A model generated the notes under the pieces. The model worked only from the letters and a program-made list of their open reading frames with translations. It did no database searches and was not told the origin of the DNA. A DNA stretch of 64,000 bases. It comes from Chloroflexi bacterium bin20. Its GTDB lineage: Bacteria; Chloroflexota; Anaerolineae; Aggregatilineales; Phototrophicaceae. The stretch spans positions 124,001 to 188,000 of the forward strand of contig MPMG01000001.1 of the NCBI GenBank assembly GCA_002238485.1. The letters are read 5' to 3'. The translations under genes were made by a program, and so were the position numbers. This document shows positions 29,134 through 38,257 of this stretch, one piece after another. The stretch's first letter is position 1. Each line of letters opens with the position of its first letter.

Positions 29134-29985
29134 TCAGGTTCCCAGACGATCTTGCTCGACGCCATGCTGCTGGCACCAGTCGTTGAGCGGGTTGAAGCCA
29201 CCGCTGGGCTGGAATTCCAGGGTGTCGTCCAGGTCTTCGCCAACCAGATACTGCTCCAGGTCGCTGAGCTTCTCGACGAATGACATGTCCTGTTTGACAT
29301 AATCCATCGGTTTCAGCCAGCGATAGGCATAGCCGATCATGACGGCTTTGCGTGTCATCTGCGTGAAGTTGGGCGCGCCAGCATGCCAGGTGCGGTATTC
29401 AAAGATCACGCAATCGCCAGGATTCAACAGCGGCTCGATGGCGTTGACGGGGTCGGTTGCGCCTGTTGGGATTTCGATCCGCTCCTTGAGCTGGTTGCTG
29501 CCCGGCGCAAGCATGGTGACACCGCTGTTGGGCTGGCTGAGGTCGGTCAGGTAAAAGGCGCACTTCAAGCCGATGCGCGGATAATTGCCAGCGCCCAGAT
29601 CCAGCGATGTCCGGCCATTGTCGCGATGCCAACCGGGCCTGCGGACGCTTTCGGGACTGCCAGGCGGATCGGGATGCCGATAGATAAGATGGCTGGTGGA
29701 AAGCTGCAAGTTCGAGCCGAGCAGCTGGATTACCAACGGCAGCATAACCGGGTTGGTCAGCAGGGGAATGAAGGCATCGTCCATCGTGATGCAGTTGCGA
29801 AAGCCATCGTAAATCCCGCCTCCTTGCACGAAGCGATTGAAGCGCTGGTCGGTCGCCAGCAGTCGGTCGCCGGCTTCGATCAGGCTGCTGATGGTCGCTT
29901 CATCAAGTACATTGCGGACGATCAGATAACCTTCATCGCGGAATTGTCTGCGCTGTTCATCAGAAAGCTTTGGTAAACCATCCAT
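29134..29985 (-). CDS. Phytanoyl-CoA dioxygenase (PhyH) family protein
   Basis: A 283-residue Fe(II)/2-oxoglutarate-dependent oxygenase with the full facial triad: H120 and D122 in G-W-H-R-D-N, H201 in R-T-W-H-A-G, and R212 for 2-oxoglutarate. The conserved A-P-G-S motif lies near 160. The N-terminus F-R-D-E-G-Y-L-I-V-R-N-V-L is typical. The start ATG follows GGAG; the frame opens 27 codons earlier but inside the terminus of the upstream gene. It lies between the FAD oxidoreductase (18 bp) and an unrecognised gene (20 bp) in one transcription unit. Substrate unknown; bacterial PhyH enzymes hydroxylate diverse small molecules. Confidence 0.88.
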   Translation of the reverse strand: MDGLPKLSDEQRRQFRDEGYLIVRNVLDEATISSLIEAGDRLLATDQRFNRFVQGGGIYDGFRNCITMDDAFIPLLTNPVMLPLVIQLLGSNLQLSTSHLIYRHPDPPGSPESVRRPGWHRDNGRTSLDLGAGNYPRIGLKCAFYLTDLSQPNSGVTMLAPGSNQLKERIEIPTGATDPVNAIEPLLNPGDCVIFEYRTWHAGAPNFTQMTRKAVMIGYAYRWLKPMDYVKQDMSFVEKLSDLEQYLVGEDLDDTLEFQPSGGFNPLNDWCQQHGVEQDRLGT

Positions 29986-30005
29986 GCAAGATCTCCAATT
30001 ATTGC

Positions 30006-31391
30006 TTATGTATAGGTGAAATAGGCGGTGGCGATGCAATCGGCGCTGCTGCGAATGCGCACCCAATGCGCGCTGTAACCGGGCGGGAAACTATGATGCG
30101 CATAATCGCCGGGCGGGATATCAAGGCGGGCATAGGTCTTCCAGCTGCCATTGCCAAGGAAGTCAACCTCGATTCCGAAGGTGACGGGCTCGCCGCCATC
30201 GTTACACAAGTGCAGCGCCTTGTTGTCGAAGCCGGTCATCAAGTAGGGGTCAGAGGCTTCATCGGCGGCAACAGCATCTTCCCACCAGACACCACCCCAG
30301 CCGGCTGGTTTGCCAAAGTTCCACAAGTCGTCAGTCTTGCCAAAATACAAGCCGGATTGTGGCTCGCCAGCCAGTTGATTCGCGCCGTGATGCGGGCTGG
30401 CATTGTCGCTGCCCAGCACCAGCAGGCCACGATACGTGCAAAAGTCGCCCAGCACCCACAGATGCGTGGAGATCGGCCGAATGCCCCAGATATGATTCTC
30501 GTATGCCCAGGGCGAAAGCTCATAAAACATGCCGTGGCAATCCAGAATGAAGCGCTCGTGATCGACTTCGCGGATGCGCGGCCATTCAGTCTGCCACATG
30601 TGGTCAAAGCAGTGGCTGGCCTTGGGCAAACGATAGCGCTTCCATTGCCCGTTGGCTTCGGTATATACCTGCAAGATGGCTGAGCGCTTGTCCCAACCCA
30701 TGGCGAAGATCGTGCCAGCGAAGTTGCCGCGCCCATTGACCTCGATGAAAGGGCTGCGCTCAATGATCGTCCAGCTTTCCCCATCCCATTCCGCCAGCCT
30801 GCCAGCCGATTCCGTGCCTAGATAATCGCGTTCGTCATAGCTGTTGTTGGCCACGATGACGCGCCCGAAGTTGCTGTAGGCGGCTTTGAAATGCGCGTAG
30901 TCATGGTCGGGCACGCCCAGTTCAATCGTCAAATCCGCCAACCAGGTCGGCTGCAGATTGTGCACATCCAGCTCATAGAATTCACCTTCCATGCCCAACA
31001 TATAGACTTTGTTGTCTGGGTCCTGCAGGTGGCGCATGGTCGAGCACAGGCGCACTTCGCGCAGCCCCTCGATTGTGCGTACATTGCCGGCCGCGTCGAT
31101 GACATGCGGACCGATGAAGCACTGGTTGGACTCAAAATGCACCATGCGGTTGGTATACGTGCCCACGCAGCTTTGCGGATGCTTGTCGATCTCCAGGCTC
31201 TCGTTGATGCAATACAGGCCCGTGCCGACTCCACTGGGTGACTTGTGCGATACATAAGTAACCAGCCACAGCGAACCCGCCCAGGCCATCATCGCGCCGA
31301 TGCCGCATTCGCTGCGCGGCGGTCCCAGTTCTGCACTGAGCGCCAAGTGAGGCATCACGCCGCTCAGACTCAAATGATTGTGATTTGCCAT
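30006..31391 (-). CDS. Unrecognised protein, possible beta-propeller or DUF family
   Basis: About 461 residues, soluble, with no signal peptide or membrane segment. I do not recognise a characterised family. The sequence is rich in Trp, Tyr, Gly and short beta-strand-like repeats of the W-x-x-x-x-Y/V type, in keeping with a beta-propeller followed by a small beta-sandwich. The last 90 residues contain P-P-G-D-Y-A-H-H-S-F-P-P-G-Y. It lies between the sugar permease genes and the PhyH/FAD-oxidoreductase genes on the same strand, so a role in handling the imported compound is likely. GTG at 31397 is an alternative start. Confidence 0.7.
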   Translation of the reverse strand: MANHNHLSLSGVMPHLALSAELGPPRSECGIGAMMAWAGSLWLVTYVSHKSPSGVGTGLYCINESLEIDKHPQSCVGTYTNRMVHFESNQCFIGPHVIDAAGNVRTIEGLREVRLCSTMRHLQDPDNKVYMLGMEGEFYELDVHNLQPTWLADLTIELGVPDHDYAHFKAAYSNFGRVIVANNSYDERDYLGTESAGRLAEWDGESWTIIERSPFIEVNGRGNFAGTIFAMGWDKRSAILQVYTEANGQWKRYRLPKASHCFDHMWQTEWPRIREVDHERFILDCHGMFYELSPWAYENHIWGIRPISTHLWVLGDFCTYRGLLVLGSDNASPHHGANQLAGEPQSGLYFGKTDDLWNFGKPAGWGGVWWEDAVAADEASDPYLMTGFDNKALHLCNDGGEPVTFGIEVDFLGNGSWKTYARLDIPPGDYAHHSFPPGYSAHWVRIRSSADCIATAYFTYT

Positions 31392-31540
31392 GCCCACTCG
31401 CTTTCTATTGCCCGATGAGATTCCGTGACGGCTATCCGCTAGTCGCTCAATGCGCCGCCAGGTTGATTGATGATGCTTGCGCAGGCTGGATCCGCCAGCG
31501 CAAAGAGGCTAGTTGGACGCGCCTCCATAGCGGACAGCCC

Positions 31541-32425
31541 TCAGCCCTTTAAGCCAGAGATATTTGCGCCCTGGATGAATTGCTTTTGAAACAGGAAAAA
31601 GACAATCAAGACCGGCAGAACCATCAAGGTCGAAGCGGCCATCTGCTGGTTGTAGATGCCGCCTTGCCCGGGCAAAGAGGTGAACTTGTAGAGACCAATG
31701 GCCAGCGTATGCAGGTCTGGATCCTTCAAATAAATCAAAGGACCCAGGAAGTCGTTCCAGCTATTCTGGAAGCTCAAGATGGCGATGACGACGATAGCGG
31801 GCTTGGCGAGCGGGATCATCACTTGCGTGAAGATTCTCACTTCGCTCGCGCCATCGATTTTGGCGGCGTCTAGCAAGTCCTGCGGGATGCCGAGGAAGAA
31901 TTGCCGGCAGATGAAAATATAAAAGGCGTTGCCGAAGAAACTCGGCACGATCAGCGGATAGAAAGTATCGATCCAGCCGATGGCGTCGTAGGCGGCGTAG
32001 ACTGGTATCAAGCGCACGGCGAAAGGCAGCATCAAAGTCGCCAGCAGGATCAAGAAGAGCGCGTCGCGAAAAGGGAAACGAAAGCGGGCGAATCCGTAGG
32101 CGACGACCGTGCAAGAGCCGATATCGCCGATGAGCGAGACGATGGTGACGAACATGGTATTGCGGAAGGTGGTGCCGAAGTTCCAAAATTTCAGCGCGTC
32201 CGTATAATTCTCTGGCTGCCAGACGCGGGGTATCCACTGCACGGGGAAGACGCCGACCTGGTCCAGGGGCATGAAAGACGACATGATCATCCAAAACAGC
32301 GGCGCCAGGAACCAGAGGCTCATCACGATGAGCAATAGATAGAGCAGGGCGCGGCCCACAAGTCGCGACAGGAGGACGAAGCCATTGCTTTCCAGGACGC
32401 TTCGTGGCGATGTCGCTGCTGACAT
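31541..32425 (-). CDS. Carbohydrate ABC transporter permease (MalG-like, CUT1)
   Basis: 294 residues, six membrane spans, EAA-type loop D-A-A-K-I-D-G-A-S near residue 188 and the C-terminal Q-G-A-N-I-S-G-L-K-G. The start codon overlaps the stop of the MalF-like gene by one base, indicating coupled translation. It is the third gene of the second CUT1 importer and is followed, after 149 bp, by the cluster of oxidoreductase genes. Confidence 0.92.
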   Translation of the reverse strand: MSAATSPRSVLESNGFVLLSRLVGRALLYLLLIVMSLWFLAPLFWMIMSSFMPLDQVGVFPVQWIPRVWQPENYTDALKFWNFGTTFRNTMFVTIVSLIGDIGSCTVVAYGFARFRFPFRDALFLILLATLMLPFAVRLIPVYAAYDAIGWIDTFYPLIVPSFFGNAFYIFICRQFFLGIPQDLLDAAKIDGASEVRIFTQVMIPLAKPAIVVIAILSFQNSWNDFLGPLIYLKDPDLHTLAIGLYKFTSLPGQGGIYNQQMAASTLMVLPVLIVFFLFQKQFIQGANISGLKG

Positions 32426-33390
32426 TAGTCCGCCTCCCCGCCTTGATAAAAGACCCAGCGCTGTGATGTCGCTACGATGACCGCTGTGAAGGCAAATATG
32501 ATCATGAAGAGAATCCAGGCGAGCGCGGAAGAATAGCCCATTTGTGGCGGCAGGTATTGAAATGCGTGGTCGAACAAGTGCAGGACATAAGTTCGAGTCG
32601 CGTCCCTGGGCGCGCCGCCGGTCATAATGAAGATCTGCGTGAAAACTTGAAATGCGCCGATGATATTGATGAGCACATTCAGATAAATGGTCGGCGTCAT
32701 CAGCGGGATGGTCACGCGCAGCAGGCGCTGGAACACATTCGCGCCGTCTATCTTGGCCGCATCATAATATTCTTCCGGGATGCCTTGCAAGCCAGCGAGA
32801 AAGATCACCATAGTAACGCCGACCCAGGTGGTGCTCATAATCAAGAAGGCGAGCATGGCAAAATCGGGGTCGGCAAACCAGCGGACGCGCGGCAATCCGA
32901 TCGCATAGAGCAAAGAATTGAGCAAGCCAGCCCGCGCATTGAGCACATAGAGCCAGATCACCGAAAGCGCCACGATAGGCACAACCGACGGCAGATAAAA
33001 CAAGGTCCGCCACAGACCAAGGAAACGCACCTTGGTATTGAGCAGAAGCGCCAGGGCAAAGCCCAGCACGATGCGGATTATGACCGAGCCAGCAACATAA
33101 ACAAACGTATTCCACAGCGACTTCACAAACAGCGGATCATCGGTGAAGATGTGAGCATAGTGCTCCAAGCCCACCCATTTCGGCGGCGCGACAATATTGT
33201 ATTTAGTGAAGCTGAGCAGGAAGGACGCGACAAAGGGGAAGAGCGCAAACAGCAGAACGCCGATAATCCAGGGTAATATGAACAGCAAGCCGAATTTTGC
33301 CTCTCGCTTGCGCATGGGCGAAAGGTCGCGCCAACGGGTTCGTCTGCGGCCTCGCAAGGCACTCAGCTGCGCGCCAAATGCTTGTGCCAT
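32425..33390 (-). CDS. Carbohydrate ABC transporter permease (MalF-like, CUT1)
   Basis: 321 residues with an arginine-rich cytoplasmic N-terminus, six membrane spans and the loop D-A-A-K-I-D-G-A-N near residue 220. The upstream sequence has no convincing Shine-Dalgarno site, so its translation may depend on an mRNA structure in the gap to the binding-protein gene. Forms the channel with the MalG-like subunit; no ATPase gene is adjacent. Confidence 0.92.
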   Translation of the reverse strand: MAQAFGAQLSALRGRRRTRWRDLSPMRKREAKFGLLFILPWIIGVLLFALFPFVASFLLSFTKYNIVAPPKWVGLEHYAHIFTDDPLFVKSLWNTFVYVAGSVIIRIVLGFALALLLNTKVRFLGLWRTLFYLPSVVPIVALSVIWLYVLNARAGLLNSLLYAIGLPRVRWFADPDFAMLAFLIMSTTWVGVTMVIFLAGLQGIPEEYYDAAKIDGANVFQRLLRVTIPLMTPTIYLNVLINIIGAFQVFTQIFIMTGGAPRDATRTYVLHLFDHAFQYLPPQMGYSSALAWILFMIIFAFTAVIVATSQRWVFYQGGEAD

Positions 33391-33430
33391 TTCGGGGGTT
33401 CCCTGCTTTGCTCCGCGCGGAAAGTGATGC

Positions 33431-33450
33431 AGAGCGCCCGAAAGCGCCCC
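33431..33450 (-). other. Modest intercistronic hairpin between binding protein and permease
   Basis: On the minus strand GGGGCGC pairs with GCGCTCT (two G-U pairs) around a 6-nt loop, within the 78-bp gap that separates the binding-protein stop from the permease start. It is weaker than the corresponding hairpins in the other three transporter operons of this window. Confidence 0.35.
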
Positions 33451-33468
33451 ACACCACGAGATTTCGCT

Positions 33469-34791
33469 CTAGCCGTATTCTTCCCAGAAGCTATCCAGCA
33501 ATGCCTGGATTTCTGCCTCGGCGCTTGCCAATGCGTCTTCAATCGAACTATCACCGAAGAACACATCTTCCAGCATGCGGTTGAGGATTTGATTGGCTTC
33601 GGGCTGCACTGGCGCGACCGGCACCAAGTAATCCAGCGCGGCGACGCCCAGGATGGATTCCGCGCGATGATGCACCACGCCGTCCTTCTCATAGCCGTTG
33701 CATTCCACCAAGGGCGAGGGACGTTGCTGCTGCTGAATGAACCAGCAAGCGCCTTTGCCATCGACTTCCGTGGTCAGCCACTTGACCAACTGCCAGGCTT
33801 CGTCCGGGTGCGCGGCATTCTTGGGGATCATATAACCCCAGCCACCGTGGGCGCCACCGCGGCGGTCGGCGCTGCCACTCGGTCCGTAGGGGATGGGCGC
33901 AACATCATAGTTCAGAGTCTCGGCATGGTCTTCCAGTTGGAAGAGAGTCCACGAGCCATTCGATTCAATCGACACCAGCCCCTGGATGAGCGGACCCTGG
34001 TCGAATTCGCCAGACATCTCCCAGAAGGCGTTCAGTTCTTCGATGCCGTAGTTGATTTCCGTCATGGCTTGCATGAATTCGAGCGTCTCGATGCCCGCTT
34101 CGTTGTTGATGGTGATGCTGCGCAGGTCGTCGCTGATCCAGGTCTGTCCGTTGGCATTGAGCCAGGCCAAGAAAGGGAAGCCCGTAACACCGTTGGCGTT
34201 GAAACCGACTCGCTCCAGGAAGCTGCCATCGCCGATTGTCAGGGCTTCCGCCACAGCGAGCATCTCGTCCCAGGTTTCGGGGAAGCTCTCGATGCCGGCT
34301 TCGGCGAGGTGATCGGCGTTGTACCAGGCGATCGCAAAGGCGCCGCCACCGGGCAGAGGCAGCAGCCAGGTCTTGCCATTGAACTGCGTGCCAGCAAATT
34401 CGGAAGGATGGAAGATGGCTGAGTCGATGCCATCGGCAGCCATGTAATCGTCCAGTGGGATGATGGACTCGGTCGCGGCGAAGAAGGGCAGGTCATGGCG
34501 GCCGAACATCGTTACATCAGGCGGGTTGCCGGCGGCGATGGCAGCCAGCAGATTCTGCAAGCGATTGTCCCAGGGCAGGAAGACATTGTCGACGCAGATG
34601 CCGGGATTGTGATTCTCAAAGTCGGCGACTTGTTCTTCCATCAGCGGGATGCGGTTCCCCCCCCAGTGATGCCAATAAGTGAGCGTGACATCGCCTTCGC
34701 AGTCGGGGTTCTGCGCCGAAACCGCCGAAAGCGGCAGCATCGCCAGCAGCATGACTGCAACTAGCAGCAAGAGCGTGGATTTTCTAAACAC
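33469..34791 (-). CDS. Carbohydrate ABC transporter substrate-binding protein
   Basis: A 440-residue family 1 solute-binding protein with a Sec signal peptide (M-F-R-K-S-T, leucine-rich core, S-A-V-S-A-Q cleavage region) and no lipobox. The start is GTG, fixed by AAAGGAG six bases upstream. The mature part opens with the T-L-T-Y-W-H-H-W-G-G pattern common to sugar-binding proteins. First gene of the second CUT1 importer, with a well-formed promoter upstream. Its ligand is presumably the substrate of the downstream FAD oxidoreductase and dioxygenase-like proteins. Confidence 0.9.
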   Translation of the reverse strand: MFRKSTLLLLVAVMLLAMLPLSAVSAQNPDCEGDVTLTYWHHWGGNRIPLMEEQVADFENHNPGICVDNVFLPWDNRLQNLLAAIAAGNPPDVTMFGRHDLPFFAATESIIPLDDYMAADGIDSAIFHPSEFAGTQFNGKTWLLPLPGGGAFAIAWYNADHLAEAGIESFPETWDEMLAVAEALTIGDGSFLERVGFNANGVTGFPFLAWLNANGQTWISDDLRSITINNEAGIETLEFMQAMTEINYGIEELNAFWEMSGEFDQGPLIQGLVSIESNGSWTLFQLEDHAETLNYDVAPIPYGPSGSADRRGGAHGGWGYMIPKNAAHPDEAWQLVKWLTTEVDGKGACWFIQQQQRPSPLVECNGYEKDGVVHHRAESILGVAALDYLVPVAPVQPEANQILNRMLEDVFFGDSSIEDALASAEAEIQALLDSFWEEYG

Positions 34792-34896
34792 GAGTGACTC
34801 CTTTCAGAAGCGAATGGGTATGTAAAGCATTGACATTGCGAAAATGTTGGCCAGCGGCTGCCGGCTCGCCGGGCAACTGGTCAACATACCGCCCGC

Positions 34897-34925
34897 AGTG
34901 TAGCGCACCGTGCGGGCTTGTGCAA
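34897..34925 (-). promoter_or_regulatory. Sigma70-like promoter for the second sugar importer operon
   Basis: On the minus strand TTGCAC (34920-34925), a 17-bp spacer and TACACT (34897-34902) give a transcript start near 34890, about 100 nt upstream of the GTG at 34791. The leader contains a GC-rich inverted segment around 34852-34876 that could fold. Confidence 0.6.
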
Positions 34926-34942
34926 CAAATTATTATTGACAC

Positions 34943-35731
34943 CTACTGAAAGGCGGCTCGATGCAACGTCCGCAGCAAGATATCGCGGCTTTCCTGCAGC
35001 GCACGTTGGGGTCGAGGCAGGCTTGGGCTTAGCTCCAGGCTCAACGCGCCGCCGTAGCTGATTTGATGCAGAGCGCGCAGCGTGTCGAAGAGCGCCTCTT
35101 CGCTCATGACGCCGTCTAGCAAGCTCCAGTGCAGATCGCCGCTGCCATCATTGTCATCAACATGCACATAGCCGAGCCGGTCACCCGCATTGATAATGAC
35201 TTCTACCGGGTCTTCGCCAGAAAGCAGGATATGCCCGCTGTCGTAGAGCAGGTAGAGGTTGGGATGTCCCAGCGCGCCGATGAAGGCCAGAGTCTCGCTG
35301 GCAGTCGGCAGGGCTTTGCCTGGAAAGTGCTCAAGCGCCAGTTTGATACCCAGTTGCGCCGCGCGCTCCGCCAACTGCAAAAGCGATTCGCCATAGCGTG
35401 TCAGCCCGGCCGCGCTGCTGTCTTGCCCCGGCACAACATAGGCTACCTGCGCGGAAACATCGCGGGCCTGGTCGATTGCTGCTTGGCAATGCGCAATGGC
35501 TGCTCGCCGTTTGTCATTGTCGGCGCTGTCCAGCGATGCTGCTGGCGGCATGCCAAAAGACGCGCCAAGGCAGCTGACTCGCAAGCCAAGCTCCTGCGCC
35601 AGCAACCGGCTTTCCAAGGTCTGCAAGTGCGTCGGCTGGATGTCGATCCAGTCGAATTCCAGCTCGCGCGCGCTGCGCAGCAGGTCGGTCTCTGCGCCGC
35701 TCAATGCCCATATGCAGCAGGCGATATGCAT
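34943..35731 (-). CDS. Sugar phosphate isomerase/epimerase (TIM barrel)
   Basis: A 262-residue xylose-isomerase-like barrel. Conserved acid and His residues appear in A-L-E-H-F-P-G-K near residue 136, L-L-Y-D-S-G-H near 160, Y-V-H-V-D-D-N-D near 188 and L-S-L-E-L-S near 231. The start follows AGGAGAA. It lies upstream of the second sugar importer on the same strand with a promoter for the importer in between, so it may be expressed separately but serves the same pathway. It resembles, but is not a close copy of, the barrel protein at 16284. Confidence 0.83.
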   Translation of the reverse strand: MHIACCIWALSGAETDLLRSARELEFDWIDIQPTHLQTLESRLLAQELGLRVSCLGASFGMPPAASLDSADNDKRRAAIAHCQAAIDQARDVSAQVAYVVPGQDSSAAGLTRYGESLLQLAERAAQLGIKLALEHFPGKALPTASETLAFIGALGHPNLYLLYDSGHILLSGEDPVEVIINAGDRLGYVHVDDNDGSGDLHWSLLDGVMSEEALFDTLRALHQISYGGALSLELSPSLPRPQRALQESRDILLRTLHRAAFQ

Positions 35732-36046
35732 GTTTGTTCTCCTGGTTGGTTCTTGGCAATCATACCTGAACCATTCGCCAGCCCACAGTCTACCCCCTCG
35801 GGGGAGTGTCGAATTTGCTGGAATTAGACCCCCCTCGGTCCCCCCGAAAAGTCGGGGGGAAGCAAAATGCGCGGGATTGGGATTTGTCTGATAGCGCAGC
35901 TAATCACGAGAGAATATAGAACACAAGGCTTTTCCTCTGTATCTCCGCGCCTCTGTGGCAAAAATCTTTATGTCTTTTGTGTCCTTTTTCGCGCTTGCTA
36001 CAGGTACAATGTTTGCTGCATCGACAAAGTACTTGTGAAAGAGCTT
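35732..36046. other. Intergenic region with GC hairpin and possible dispersed-repeat sequence
   Basis: A 315-bp divergent gap with no gene. It holds a CCCCC/GGGGG inverted repeat near 35792-35803 and a strong hairpin, CCCCCCGA (35840-35847) with TCGGGGGG (35852-35859), loop of 4. From about 35925 to 35990 the text (T-rich, with repeated C-T-C-T-G-T and T-T-T-G-T-G-T-C-C words) resembles low-complexity intergenic repeats seen many times in some bacterial genomes. TACAAT at 36005-36010 could be a -10 box for the SDR gene, with a poor -35. Confidence 0.4.
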
Positions 36047-36799
36047 ATGAGCGAAAGAATCGCATTGATAACGGGCGCTGGCTCGGGCATCGGCCGGGCA
36101 GCAGCGCATGCCTTGTGGCACGCGGGCTATTCGCTGACGTTGGCGGGCAGGCGTGAAAGCAAACTGCGCGAAACAGTTGCCCAAGCTGCTGTAGACGAGT
36201 CGCGGGCGCTGATTATGCCCACAGATGTGAGCGATCCTGCCGCAGTCAGCCGCCTCTTCGCCGCTTCGCAAGCGCGCTTTGGCCGCCTGGATCTGCTCTT
36301 CAACAACGCTGGCATGGGCGCGCCTGCCCTGCCGCTGGAAGACTTGACCGTAGCGAAGTGGCAGCAGGTGGTCGCGGTTAACCTGAGTGGCGCATTCTAT
36401 TGCACACAAGAAGCGTTCAAACTGATGAAGACACAGCAGCCGTCTGGTGGGCGCATCATCAACAACGGCTCCATCTCTGCGCAGACGCCCCGCCCGCACT
36501 CTGCGCCTTATACCGCCACCAAGCACGCCTTGACGGGCTTGACCAAGTCGACCGCGCTGGATGGCCGGGCGCACAACATCGCTTGTGGCCAAATCGATAT
36601 CGGCAATGCCGGCACAGACATGACCGAGCGCATGCAGCAGGGGATTTTGCAAGCCAATGGCACGCTGGCTGTCGAACCGACCATGGATGTGCGGCATGTG
36701 GCTGACGCGGTGGTCTACATGGCCAACCTGCCACTGAATGCCAATGTGCTTTTCATGACGGTGATGGCAAGCGGCATGCCCTATGTGGGCAGAGGCTGA
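36047..36799 (+). CDS. Short-chain dehydrogenase/reductase (SDR)
   Basis: A 250-residue classical SDR. The cofactor motif T-G-A-G-S-G-I-G lies at residues 9-16, N-N-A-G at 86-89, the catalytic serine in N-G-S-I-S-A (S142) and the Y-x-x-x-K pair at Y155/K159. An arginine pair after the second strand (G-R-R at 34-36) suggests NADP preference. The start ATG follows AAAGAG. It is the first gene of a tightly spaced operon with an amidase 3 bp downstream. Substrate not predictable. Confidence 0.9.
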   Translation: MSERIALITGAGSGIGRAAAHALWHAGYSLTLAGRRESKLRETVAQAAVDESRALIMPTDVSDPAAVSRLFAASQARFGRLDLLFNNAGMGAPALPLEDLTVAKWQQVVAVNLSGAFYCTQEAFKLMKTQQPSGGRIINNGSISAQTPRPHSAPYTATKHALTGLTKSTALDGRAHNIACGQIDIGNAGTDMTERMQQGILQANGTLAVEPTMDVRHVADAVVYMANLPLNANVLFMTVMASGMPYVGRG

Positions 36800-36802
36800 G
36801 GC

Positions 36803-38257
36803 ATGAGCGAACTGATCTGGCTCACAGCCACAGAACAGGCAGAATTGATCAGACGGCGCGAAGTTTCGGCTCTGGAACTCCTGCGGGAGCACCTGGCGCA
36901 GATCGAGGCAGTCAACCCGCAGCTCAATGCCATTGTGACCTATTTGCCCGAGCTGGCTTTGGAGCTGGCGCAGGCGGCGGACGCGAAGCAAGCCCGCGGT
37001 GAAGAGCTGGGCGTCTTGCACGGTCTGCCTATCGCTCACAAAGACTTGTTCGAGACGGCAGGCATCCGCACGACCATGGGTTCGCCAGTCTTCGCCGATT
37101 ATGTGCCCGAATCTGACGACTTGATTATCGCGCGCTTGAAAGCGGCTGGCTGCGTCACCCTGGGCAAGACGAATGTGCCCGAGTTCGGCGCTGGCTCGCA
37201 TACGTTCAATCCTGTCTTTGGCGCGACCAAAAATCCCTATGACCTTGCGCGAACCTGTGGCGGCAGCAGTGGTGGCGCGGCGGTGGCCTTGGCCGCTGGG
37301 ATGCTGCCTATCGCCGATGGCAGCGACATGGGTGGCTCGCTGCGCAACCCAGCCAGCTTCAACAATGTGGTTGGGTTGCGTCCGACGCCTGGCCGAGTGC
37401 CGCGCTACCCCAAAGCCGATGCCTGGTCGACGCTGTCGGTGGACGGACCGATGGGGCGCACTGTGCAAGATGTCGCGCTGATGATGGGCGCAATCGCTGG
37501 CTATGACGCGCGTTCGCCCATCTCGCTGACAGAGCCCGCCACGAGCTTCGCGCGAGACTTGCAGCGCGACTTTCATGACACTCGCATCGCCTGGAGCCCG
37601 GATCTGGGCTGTCTGCCAGTCGATGGCCACGTGATTGAAACGATAGAAGCGCAACTGCCTGCATTTGCGGATATCGGCATTGCGGTCGAGAATGCGCATC
37701 CCGATTTTTCTGACGCCTATGAGATTTTCCAGACTTTGCGAGCCTGGAGCTTCGAGCTGTCCTTCGCCGAGCATTTCGCCCAATTTGGCGAGAAGTCTTT
37801 CAAAGAAACGATCCGCTGGAATGCCGCGCAGGGCAGGCAGCTACGCGCCGCCCAGATCAGCCGCGCGCAAGTCAAACGCAGCGAACTCTTCCACCGCGCC
37901 CGTGAATTTCTGGATATTTATGATTGCCTGCTGCTGCCGACTGCGCAGGTGCCGCCATTCCCGATCGAGCAGGACTATCCGCGCGAGATCAACGGCGAGA
38001 CCATGCGCACCTATATTGACTGGATGATGAGCTGCGCATTCATCACGGTGACGGGCTTGCCAGCCATTTCTGTGCCTTGCGGCTTCACGCGCGATGGGCT
38101 GCCGGTGGGCTTGCAGATGGTCGGGCGTCCTCGCGGCGACTTCGCGCTGCTTCAGTTGGCATACGCATTTCAGGAAGCCACGCGCTTTTATCTGCGCCGA
38201 CCGCCCCTCGCCGACCGCGCCGACCGCTCGTCCAGCGGAGTCGGCTCGTGGAATTGA
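36803..38257 (+). CDS. Amidase (amidase-signature family)
   Basis: A 484-residue amidase-signature hydrolase with the Ser-cisSer-Lys triad: K80 in A-H-K-D-L-F, S155 in G-G-S-S-G-G and nucleophile S179 in G-S-D-M-G-G-S-L-R. It cleaves carboxylic amides; family members include general amidases, GatA and 6-aminohexanoate hydrolases. The absence of gatB/gatC neighbours and the transporter downstream argue for a catabolic amidase. It overlaps the following permease gene by 10 bp. Confidence 0.92.
   Translation: MSELIWLTATEQAELIRRREVSALELLREHLAQIEAVNPQLNAIVTYLPELALELAQAADAKQARGEELGVLHGLPIAHKDLFETAGIRTTMGSPVFADYVPESDDLIIARLKAAGCVTLGKTNVPEFGAGSHTFNPVFGATKNPYDLARTCGGSSGGAAVALAAGMLPIADGSDMGGSLRNPASFNNVVGLRPTPGRVPRYPKADAWSTLSVDGPMGRTVQDVALMMGAIAGYDARSPISLTEPATSFARDLQRDFHDTRIAWSPDLGCLPVDGHVIETIEAQLPAFADIGIAVENAHPDFSDAYEIFQTLRAWSFELSFAEHFAQFGEKSFKETIRWNAAQGRQLRAAQISRAQVKRSELFHRAREFLDIYDCLLLPTAQVPPFPIEQDYPREINGETMRTYIDWMMSCAFITVTGLPAISVPCGFTRDGLPVGLQMVGRPRGDFALLQLAYAFQEATRFYLRRPPLADRADRSSSGVGSWN

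Noticed and set aside
35900..37783. A 627-codon open frame on the minus strand, antisense to the SDR and amidase genes
   Set aside because: Its translation lacks any family resemblance and is low in hydrophobic cores, while both genes opposite have complete catalytic motifs. Long antisense frames are expected in GC-rich DNA.
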